A DNA stretch of 23,001 bases, taken from NCBI GenBank assembly GCA_002387735.1, contig DGKJ01000013.1, positions 18,903 through 41,903 on the forward strand. The letters are read 5' to 3'. Positions 16,771 to 22,843 of the stretch are shown here, in pieces. The DNA comes from Bacteriovoracaceae bacterium UBA4573. GTDB lineage: Bacteria > Bdellovibrionota > UBA1018 > UBA923. Each line of letters opens with the position of its first letter. Within the stretch, counting starts at the first letter, position 1. The notes under the pieces were generated by a model, which worked only from the letters and a program-made list of their open reading frames with translations, had not been told where the DNA came from and did no database searches. Made by a program: the position numbers and the translations under genes.

Positions 16771-17396
16771 TGGAGCCTCCGCCGCCCACTAGCCGTGGGG
16801 CGTAATTCCCACTTTTCGCTCCACAAACGCTCGAGAGTGGCCGAATAAATGATATGTTCCAGGGCCAATCCGCGCGCCTTGAGCGAATCAACAGTGTCGT
16901 GTGGCAAGATTTGAAGGGGTGCTTGGGCTATGATGGGCCCATCGTCGACTCCCGAGCTTACAAAATGAACTGTAACTCCGGTGGTTGCCACTCCATGATC
17001 AAACGCCTGTCGGTAGGAGTCACGCCCTGGGAACGCGGGCAAAAGCGACGGGTGGATATTGACTACCCGAAAACACTCTTGAATCTTATCGCGAAAATGA
17101 TTCAAAAATTCCGGACTGAGTAGTCGCATAAACCCAGCTAATACCAACCAGTCTGGTTTCCACTCTTGAAGAGTCGCTAGAATATTCTGTTCTCGCACCT
17201 TACGATCAGACTCCGCATGCACCGCGTTTGCAATTTTTTGCGCGCGCGCAAACTCCAAAGCCCCTGCTTTCGGCTGATCCGTAATGAGTCCAACAATTTG
17301 GGCCCGCAACTTTCCTGTTTTTTGATGCTCGATCAACGCCTTAAAGTTCGATCCCCCACCGCTCGCAAACACCGCCACCCTTGGAATCGCACTCAT
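16761..17396 (-). CDS. purN: Phosphoribosylglycinamide formyltransferase (folate-dependent GART)
   Basis: PurN formylates GAR with 10-formyl-THF, the third purine step. The 211-residue length is typical. The N-terminus has the phosphate-binding loop VAVFASGGGSNFKALI (8-23). The folate and catalytic region is VLAGFMRLLSPEFL (85-98), then NIHPSLLPAFPGRDSYRQA (113-131), with N113 and H115 as the catalytic pair. GVDDGPIIAQ (149-158) supplies the catalytic Asp (D151, from alignment to the E. coli LDGGP segment). The start ATG overlaps the purD stop (ATGA) with GGAG 7 nt upstream. The C-terminal tail is basic (ASGRRRLHWL) and overlaps the purL start. The formate-dependent alternative PurT is not present in the window, so this organism makes FGAR through folate, at least from this cluster. 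Confidence 0.97.
   Translation of the reverse strand: MSAIPRVAVFASGGGSNFKALIEHQKTGKLRAQIVGLITDQPKAGALEFARAQKIANAVHAESDRKVREQNILATLQEWKPDWLVLAGFMRLLSPEFLNHFRDKIQECFRVVNIHPSLLPAFPGRDSYRQAFDHGVATTGVTVHFVSSGVDDGPIIAQAPLQILPHDTVDSLKARGLALEHIIYSATLERLWSEKWELRPTASGRRRLHWL
16776..16780 (-). promoter_or_regulatory. Ribosome binding site for purL within the end of purN
   Basis: The minus strand reads GGAGG here, 5 nt before the TTG at 16770 and 11 nt before the GTG at 16764. The spacing fits the TTG start somewhat better, but either is possible. Confidence 0.5.
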
Positions 17397-18772
17397 GCAT
17401 CGTCTCCAATTCGTCCGATATCGCTGCGAAAATACATTCCTTCGAATCCGACCTGAGACATAGCCACTAAGGCGGCATCAAGCGCGGTCTCGATCGTGGG
17501 GCCCAATTGCGAAATTCCAAACACGCGTCCACCCGAAGTTTGGATTTTACCGTCCAAATTTCGCACACCAGCAAAAAACAATCGCTGCTGTTCGCTAGGA
17601 CGAAACCCGTCGAAATGAACTTCGAAACCCGTTTCAGGTTTTTCGGGATAACCGCGACTCGCAGCAACAATATTCACACAAGCTTCGCTTTTCCAACGAA
17701 GAGGCGCTAGGTCGAGAGCTTTTTCGAGTTCTCCCAGTGCAGCACCGTAGAGTACGAGAGCTAGGTCCGAACTAAGTCGCGGCAATAGCGCCTGCGTTTC
17801 CGGATCTCCAAATCGCACATTGAATTCTAGCACCCAGAAGTCTTGGCCCCGAACCATCAGACCGGCATACAGTAGGCCGCGAAAGGTGACTTTGCGTGCC
17901 CGCATTTCATCTAATATCGGTTTAAAAATTTTGTCTGCGATCTCCCGGCAGCGCGCATCGGGCAACCAGGGAACAGGGCTGTAGGCTCCCATGCCGCCAG
18001 TGTTGGGACCTCGATTGCCAGTTTTTAACTTTTTGTAGTCACACGCAGGTTGCAACAGCGCGTAATCTTTGCCGTCACAAATTGCGAACAAACTAACCTC
18101 GAATCCGGTAAGGAATTCTTCGGCCAATACCACTGGTGCGGCAGCTTTGGTATCAGACTCAAAACCCACACGTTCGAATTTTTTTTCTTCGAACACTTCC
18201 TTGAGAAAAGATCGCGCTTCGTCGGTGTTTTGCGCAATAACTACGCCTTTTCCTAGTGCTAAACCATCGTATTTTAACACCACCGGGTACGGCAACAACG
18301 TCTCAAGTTTGCTTTCAAACGTATCAAGATCGGCGGCCGTAAGTTCTACGGACTCTGCCGTCGGTACGCCGCAAGTTTGCATCATTTCTTTTGCAAACGC
18401 TTTACTCCATTCAAGTTTCGCCGCCGCTTTTTTAGGACCAAAGACCACGAAATCTTTCTTTTCGAGAAAATCCACCACACCTTGAGCCAACAAGTCGTCG
18501 GGACCTACCACTACGAATTCGACTTTTTTTTCTTTTAGTTGGGAAGCCAAGGCTTCGAAATCACCTAGATTTGCCGGTGCCAGACTTACCTTGAGCGGCG
18601 ACAATAATTTTGCACCGTCGTTGCCCGGCATGAGTACCAGTTGTTTACAATACTTACTCTCCGCGAGCGCGCAAGCTAGCGCGTGTTCTCGAGCGCCGCT
18701 CCCGAGTACGGCGATCACCGCACCGTTTTCGACAAACTCATTTAAACTTTGAGTTTTCGAGGAGCCCTTCAT
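17393..18772 (-). CDS. purD: Phosphoribosylamine-glycine ligase (GAR synthetase)
   Basis: PurD joins phosphoribosylamine and glycine using ATP, the second purine step. I start it at the ATG 18770-18772, giving 459 residues, because that ATG overlaps the purC stop as ATGA, as purF/purC and purD/purN do. A longer reading to 18877 would add 35 basic residues absent from the family. The N-domain shows AVIAVLGSGAREHALACAL. The ATP-grasp domain shows VVLKYDGLALGKGVVIA, NRGPNTGGMGAYSPVPW and LEFNVRFGDPETQALLPRL, the PurD signature. The N-terminus carries about 15 extra residues (MKGSSKTQSLNEFVE) before the Rossmann strand. A short hairpin sits just upstream of this ATG on the message (see separate entry). 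Confidence 0.96.
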   Translation of the reverse strand: MKGSSKTQSLNEFVENGAVIAVLGSGAREHALACALAESKYCKQLVLMPGNDGAKLLSPLKVSLAPANLGDFEALASQLKEKKVEFVVVGPDDLLAQGVVDFLEKKDFVVFGPKKAAAKLEWSKAFAKEMMQTCGVPTAESVELTAADLDTFESKLETLLPYPVVLKYDGLALGKGVVIAQNTDEARSFLKEVFEEKKFERVGFESDTKAAAPVVLAEEFLTGFEVSLFAICDGKDYALLQPACDYKKLKTGNRGPNTGGMGAYSPVPWLPDARCREIADKIFKPILDEMRARKVTFRGLLYAGLMVRGQDFWVLEFNVRFGDPETQALLPRLSSDLALVLYGAALGELEKALDLAPLRWKSEACVNIVAASRGYPEKPETGFEVHFDGFRPSEQQRLFFAGVRNLDGKIQTSGGRVFGISQLGPTIETALDAALVAMSQVGFEGMYFRSDIGRIGDDA

Positions 18773-19887
18773 CGCGGCCACCCCATTGGGGTTTGATCGA
18801 GTACTTTTTTCATTTCCGATCCTAAATGTTCGACCACTCGCGCGTCCACTCCTTGCACCACGACATCGCGCAAACAAGCGTACAGATCAGCGGCAATAGT
18901 GCGTTGAGATTCTCCAAGTTTTGGCGGACCGCTCGTCGTGTCACCTTTTTTCCGAGCTTCAAACCACTTCGACTTGCGATAGAGCATTCGCAGAAATTCT
19001 TTAGACACCTGCATTCCAGATTTTGGTTCCGTGAGGCGTAATTCGTCGGGACCGATAGAATCAAGCAAAACGAGTTCTGTGCCGTCGTTGGTTTCTAGCG
19101 CGCCCCACTCAAATTTTCCGTCCCATAACTCGAGCCCTCTTGCAGCGAAAAAATTTTGAAGCCACAAACCAAGTAGCGCCGTTTTGGCTATCAAACGATC
19201 AAAGGCCACCTTACTAAGCCCACTAAGTGTCATCGCGTCAGTAAAGTTCAAAAATCGATCGGTATCTTCGAGCTTGGTAAAAAATTCGATAACCGGAAAC
19301 GAAAACCTGGCCTGTTCTTTCAACGGCCAGGTTGCGCCAAGACTCTCGACGCTCGATTGGGTGGCTCGAGCAAAGTAGGAAGAACCGTGCGGCACACCGA
19401 AACGAAATACCACTTCAAGCGGGATCAGCTTTAGGCTGCGACACAACAGATAGGGCTGAAGGGGATACGAAAACGCAGAAGATCCATAATAAGTAGCGGG
19501 TTTCGGAACGAACACTTCCGCACGCCGAACGCGAAAAGATCTGGTATCCACCGCTGCGAGGTAATGCGAAATTAATCCCTTGCGCGTGAGTTCATCGGCA
19601 GTCTTAATGAGTGTCTCACCGGAAAGTCCTTGTTTAGTGCCAAGCCGTACGACCGCTGCGTCAGCATTTTTAAAGAAATCAGTCCACGGATCCGGACTGG
19701 CCAAGGTTTCGAAAAAAAAGGCCCCAATCTGCGCGAGTGCCTCGCCTTTGCCCTGCAATTGGTCGGGCATTCGCCCCCAGTCGAACACCGAATAGGCATC
19801 GGAAAATTCAAAATCAATTTCGTTTGAATTCTCGGTGCTCCATAAATTTTTAACGCTGCCTTCAGCGACCAAAGCCCGCGCGCTCAT
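18769..19887 (-). CDS. purC: SAICAR synthetase, divergent long form
   Basis: PurC condenses CAIR with aspartate. This 372-residue protein is much longer than the usual bacterial enzyme (about 240). The N-terminus has GSVKNLW (10-16) where PurC has a GKVRDLY-like segment, then SDAYSVFDWGRMPDQLQGKG (29-48), equivalent to the ATP and sugar-contact region. IPLEVVFRFGVPHGSSYF (155-172) matches signature 1 with a one-residue insertion and no Thr-Gly. ELWDGKFEWG (253-262) matches signature 2 with Trp substitutions. LVLLDSIGPDELRLTE (272-287) matches the conserved DE(I/V)xTPDSxR segment. Extra sequence lies around residues 75-145 and in the C-terminal third. It is translationally coupled (ATGA) to purF upstream and purD downstream, so its membership of the pathway is clear despite the divergence. 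Confidence 0.9.
   Translation of the reverse strand: MSARALVAEGSVKNLWSTENSNEIDFEFSDAYSVFDWGRMPDQLQGKGEALAQIGAFFFETLASPDPWTDFFKNADAAVVRLGTKQGLSGETLIKTADELTRKGLISHYLAAVDTRSFRVRRAEVFVPKPATYYGSSAFSYPLQPYLLCRSLKLIPLEVVFRFGVPHGSSYFARATQSSVESLGATWPLKEQARFSFPVIEFFTKLEDTDRFLNFTDAMTLSGLSKVAFDRLIAKTALLGLWLQNFFAARGLELWDGKFEWGALETNDGTELVLLDSIGPDELRLTEPKSGMQVSKEFLRMLYRKSKWFEARKKGDTTSGPPKLGESQRTIAADLYACLRDVVVQGVDARVVEHLGSEMKKVLDQTPMGWPR
18780..18792 (-). promoter_or_regulatory. Small hairpin overlapping the purD ribosome site
   Basis: On the message this reads ACCCC-AAT-GGGGT, a perfect 5-bp stem with a 3-nt loop, ending 7 nt before the purD ATG. The GGGGT arm, followed by GG, is the only Shine-Dalgarno-like purine run before purD, so the stem could hide it until ribosomes finishing purC melt it. 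It lies inside the purC coding sequence (residues Thr-Pro-Met-Gly near the end). Confidence 0.3.
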
Positions 19888-21383
19888 TCACTTTTACCCC
19901 GGTCGGTGCGCCGCAGGGCTGTTAATTCGGCCGCCCCTTTCATGTCGGTAGGATACTTACCAGTCAAACACGCGGTACAGGGGTTTTTCACCAGACCCAA
20001 AGAACATTTCGAAAGCGCATTGCCCAGCGAATCAAGCGTTTGATAAAACACACCATCGGCGTCGAGCATCTTGGTAATTTCCTCTTCAGTGCGGGAACCA
20101 TTCGGCCCGGCAGCGATGAGCTCGTTCTGTTCTGGAAAATCAAAGCCATAGTAACAAGGAAATCGAATGGGTGGACAAGTGCTCACAAAATAGACTTTTT
20201 TAGCACCGGCCCGCCGAACGAGTTGAATGATCTTGCGCGAAGTCGTGCCTCGCACGATCGAATCGTCGACTAGAATCACTGTTTTACCCTTGATCTCACT
20301 CACCACAGGATTCAACTTTAGATCCACCGCTTCCTCTCGGTTTTTTTGAGAATTCAAAATAAAAGTGCGTTTTATGTAGCGGTTTTTTATTAAAACTTCT
20401 CGGTAAGGAAGACCCAATCGCTCTGCTAGCCCGCTGGCGGCCGTTCGAGAAGTGTCGGGCACTGGCGCCACCAAGTCGGCCTGCAACCGCCCCGCCTTCA
20501 TCTCAACGGCGATGCGATCCGCCAGTTGGTGGCCCAGCTCCAAACGAGCACCATAAACCGGTGTATTTTCTATCTCACTTTCGGCGCTTGAAAAATAAAC
20601 CCACTCGAACATGCACGGGCGTGGCTCAACATTTTTACCCTGATATACCGAACTCGTCAGTTCCAGGTCACGGTTGATATAAATGAGCTCGCCCGGCTGA
20701 ACGGAACGATCAAACTCATACCCCATAAAATGAAGTGGCACGGTTTCGCTCGCGACCATGTACCCAAATTTGCCATTTGAAAGTTTCTTTTTGCCCAGAA
20801 CTAACGGACGAATGCCCATCGGATCACGAAACGCAAACAGGCCCCCTTCGCCCAATATTCCGGCAATACTGTAAGCACCGTGAATATTTTCAAAAATCGA
20901 ATGAACGGCTTTTTCTAAATGTTTAAAGCTGGTGCCTTCGATGTGGTGCGCCAGCCAATTTAGTATCGTCTCACTGTCGGAACTGGTCATCGACATTCGG
21001 TGCATGTCTTTTGCCAAACGCTGCTTCACTTCCCCGTAATTCACGATATTACCGTTATGCACGATCCCAATTCCATAGGGATAATTCAGCATAAACGGCT
21101 GGACGTCTGCCACGTTGCCCCGGCCGATGGTTGCGTACCGAGTGTGACCTATCGCAACGCTGCCACGCAGAGATTCTATGACAGGACGAGTAAATACGTT
21201 TTCAACTAAACCTAAATTCTTAGCGTGATGAAACGACTGGACACCGTTGGACTCGGCAAAATCGTAGGAAAGAATACCAGCGGCGTCTTGCCCGCGATGC
21301 TGCAAGGTAATTAGCCCGAGAAAAGCTTCTTTAGCCGCTTCGCTGTTTTCTTCGTTTCCGATCACACCGATCACGCCGCACAT
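19884..21383 (-). CDS. purF: Amidophosphoribosyltransferase, iron-sulfur type without propeptide
   Basis: PurF makes phosphoribosylamine from PRPP and glutamine, the committed purine step. The 499-residue protein starts MCGVIGVIG, so Cys2 becomes the N-terminal nucleophile once Met is removed. An in-frame TAG lies 4 codons before the ATG, which rules out a longer form with a propeptide. Glutaminase landmarks are LQHRGQDAAGI (27-37), GHTRYAT (79-85) and HNGNI. The PRPP loop is VILVDDSIVRGTTSRKI (369-385), with the flexible loop KNRYIKRTFI (333-342). C257 (RPCMFEWVYF), C410 (FPCYYGFDFP), C469 and C472 (NPCTACLTGKYPTD) correspond to the four 4Fe-4S ligands of the Bacillus enzyme. It is first in the train, with no clear ribosome site upstream of the ATG. 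purC begins inside its stop codon. Confidence 0.97.
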   Translation of the reverse strand: MCGVIGVIGNEENSEAAKEAFLGLITLQHRGQDAAGILSYDFAESNGVQSFHHAKNLGLVENVFTRPVIESLRGSVAIGHTRYATIGRGNVADVQPFMLNYPYGIGIVHNGNIVNYGEVKQRLAKDMHRMSMTSSDSETILNWLAHHIEGTSFKHLEKAVHSIFENIHGAYSIAGILGEGGLFAFRDPMGIRPLVLGKKKLSNGKFGYMVASETVPLHFMGYEFDRSVQPGELIYINRDLELTSSVYQGKNVEPRPCMFEWVYFSSAESEIENTPVYGARLELGHQLADRIAVEMKAGRLQADLVAPVPDTSRTAASGLAERLGLPYREVLIKNRYIKRTFILNSQKNREEAVDLKLNPVVSEIKGKTVILVDDSIVRGTTSRKIIQLVRRAGAKKVYFVSTCPPIRFPCYYGFDFPEQNELIAAGPNGSRTEEEITKMLDADGVFYQTLDSLGNALSKCSLGLVKNPCTACLTGKYPTDMKGAAELTALRRTDRGKSE

Positions 21384-21394
21384 GTTGCAGTGAA

Positions 21395-21422
21395 ACTATC
21401 TTAATCAAACAGAGTATGTCCA
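21395..21422 (-). promoter_or_regulatory. Candidate purF promoter
   Basis: On the minus strand a TGGACA (-35, at 21422-21417) is followed by a 16-nt spacer and GATAGT (-10, at 21400-21395). Only 11 nt separate the -10 from the purF ATG, so a transcript from here would have almost no 5-prime leader. There is no Shine-Dalgarno sequence before purF, which would fit a leaderless message. The match is 5/6 and 4/6 to the sigma-70 consensus, so the call is tentative. Confidence 0.3.
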
Positions 21423-21447
21423 CGGCTGCGTGCGGTATTCTTACTTT

Positions 21448-21476
21448 TTGAAATAGACAAACACTTCAAATCCAAT
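21448..21476 (+). promoter_or_regulatory. Candidate promoter for the plus-strand barrel gene
   Basis: TTGAAA (21448-21453) and TCCAAT (21471-21476) are separated by 17 nt and lie about 40 bp before the ATG at 21515. The -35 is a 5/6 match and the -10 a weak 4/6. TTTGAA and TTCAAA (21447-21452 and 21465-21470) form an inverted repeat with 12-nt spacing inside the promoter, which could be an operator half-site pair or chance. Confidence 0.28.
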
Positions 21477-21505
21477 TTTAATCGAACCACGTATTAATCA
21501 ATCTT

Positions 21506-21510
21506 GAGGG
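21506..21510 (+). promoter_or_regulatory. Ribosome binding site of the plus-strand barrel gene
   Basis: GAGGG lies 4 nt before the ATG at 21515. It supports that ATG as the start and contrasts with the missing site at divergent purF. Confidence 0.6.
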
Positions 21511-21514
21511 ACCT

Positions 21515-22843
21515 ATGCCGATCAACACGACTTATTCATCGTTACTCCTGAAAAAACTTTTGTCGACACTGTGTATCCTAGCGCTGTTTGGGTTTTTAAC
21601 GCCTAACTCAGACGCCAGCGTCGCGCGACTCGCAGTTCTGGGTACCCAACCCGAGTTCACAAATGGCTCCGAAGCCGTGTATTCGCCAGTAGTGCCCGGC
21701 TCTCTCTGGTACGACGATAATTTCAACATGTTCTATAACCCGTCGCACATTATGGATCACGGAAGTTACGCGACGTTTCACAAGGGCAACATTACTTCTG
21801 GCAACAATGGCGGCGAAGGGGGCTGGGTTTCGACGATCGGAAAACAATATGCCTATGGACTCTACTTCAACCGCGGCAATAGCTCGGCGATTGGCACCGA
21901 CACCACGGCAAGATTGGGTGCACCAGGGCTCAACAGTAGCACCAACCAAGTGTTTGCCGGAAACAACAACGTGCTCAATACGCGCCGCGCGTTAGACTTA
22001 CTGGTAGGCGGAGATCACGGATTTAAATGGGGCGCAAAACTTACGTGGGCCTATAACCGCGATCAGAGCATTGCCACCCAAGCCCAAGACGACCTTGAAG
22101 CAACCGCCCGCTATTGGCACCTAGCGCTTGGGGGACAATACATGGGTTTTGAACCGTTTCTTGGTACTACGTTCAGCACGAGGTTTGAACGAAACAACAA
22201 CGACCGATCCGCCGCTGCGACGGACGTACTCGAAGACATGAACATCGGGCTTCGTTATCGCTACGAGTCGTGGACTCCCTATCTCACTTACCGCCACTAC
22301 CGCCGATCCGGTAATGGCCCTGGAATTTCGGACCCAACAACCACGGTGGGTGATACCCAGGTTCAGGGTCACATGAAAATCATGGGTATCGGCGTAGGTA
22401 AGTCCGCTATGATCGCAAAGGGCGTCGATTTACTGGCGAACCTCGGATTTTACTACACCCCAAGTGGTGATAGCACGAACACCAACCTGATCTATCGCGA
22501 AATGAAACAATACGTTCTTCCATTAAATCTGGGAGTCGAAGCAGATGTCGCGACTTGGTTCACGCTTCGGGCTGGTGTTGAATATTATTTCTGGAACGAA
22601 ATAAGTTACGATTCGCTTGGCACCACGTTGGCCACCCGTAGCACCGCACCTTCTGGTAAGAAAACCAGTATCAATTCCCTGGCCGGAGCTCGAATCGGAA
22701 GCACTTTTAAATTTGGAAAACTCGATCTTGAGTCGGCTTTCGGTAGCGGCACCGGTTCGAACCAAACCGACAACATGCAACGGATAGGTTTTGACTCAAA
22801 TACTTTTGTGTTGGTGAGCGCGACTTATCACTTAGATCGCTAG
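21515..22843 (+). CDS. Predicted outer-membrane beta-barrel protein, function unknown
   Basis: A 442-residue protein with a signal peptide (basic KK, then LLSTLCILALFGFL, cleavage near SDA at residue 34). The mature N-terminus has PGSLWYDDNFNMFYNPSHIM, resembling the N-terminal plug or first strand of outer-membrane proteins with a DNxNIFxNPA-like motif, though I recall that motif only loosely. The rest alternates Gly/aromatic beta-strands and polar turns (for example WHLALGGQYMGFEPFLGTTF, LGVEADVATWFTLRAGVEYY). The last strand is FVLVSATYHLDR, so the aromatic terminal residue typical of many barrels is not at the very end. It is divergent from purF and has its own ribosome site and a strong downstream terminator, so it is probably an independent monocistronic unit. 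A porin or lipid/solute channel is possible; I do not recognise a specific family. Confidence 0.85.
   Translation: MPINTTYSSLLLKKLLSTLCILALFGFLTPNSDASVARLAVLGTQPEFTNGSEAVYSPVVPGSLWYDDNFNMFYNPSHIMDHGSYATFHKGNITSGNNGGEGGWVSTIGKQYAYGLYFNRGNSSAIGTDTTARLGAPGLNSSTNQVFAGNNNVLNTRRALDLLVGGDHGFKWGAKLTWAYNRDQSIATQAQDDLEATARYWHLALGGQYMGFEPFLGTTFSTRFERNNNDRSAAATDVLEDMNIGLRYRYESWTPYLTYRHYRRSGNGPGISDPTTTVGDTQVQGHMKIMGIGVGKSAMIAKGVDLLANLGFYYTPSGDSTNTNLIYREMKQYVLPLNLGVEADVATWFTLRAGVEYYFWNEISYDSLGTTLATRSTAPSGKKTSINSLAGARIGSTFKFGKLDLESAFGSGTGSNQTDNMQRIGFDSNTFVLVSATYHLDR

Larger units (their letters stand above)
1..21383 (-). other. Long collinear gene train: purFCDNLQHM, addBA, then OMP/TPR/TPR envelope genes
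   Basis: Thirteen genes lie on the minus strand with these junctions in order from purF: 4-bp overlap, 4-bp overlap, 4-bp overlap, 10-bp overlap, 11-bp overlap, 37-bp gap, 3-bp gap, 1-bp overlap, 4-bp overlap, 43-bp gap (19 bp if the TTG start is used), 17-bp gap, 38-bp overlap. No hairpin with a T-tract was seen at any junction. This is the layout of one transcription unit driven from the 21384-21514 region, although internal promoters inside coding sequence cannot be excluded by eye. Confidence 0.6.

Noticed and set aside
18773..18877. 35-residue N-terminal extension of purD (start at 18877)
   Set aside because: It would overlap purC by 109 bp, is Arg/Ser-rich and unlike GAR synthetase N-termini. 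The ATG at 18772 gives the ATGA overlap seen at neighbouring junctions.
21384..21514. Purine riboswitch or PurR operator upstream of purF
   Set aside because: The interval is too short to hold an aptamer plus expression platform together with a promoter, and I found no guanine/adenine aptamer-like pairing or clear PurR/PurBox palindrome.
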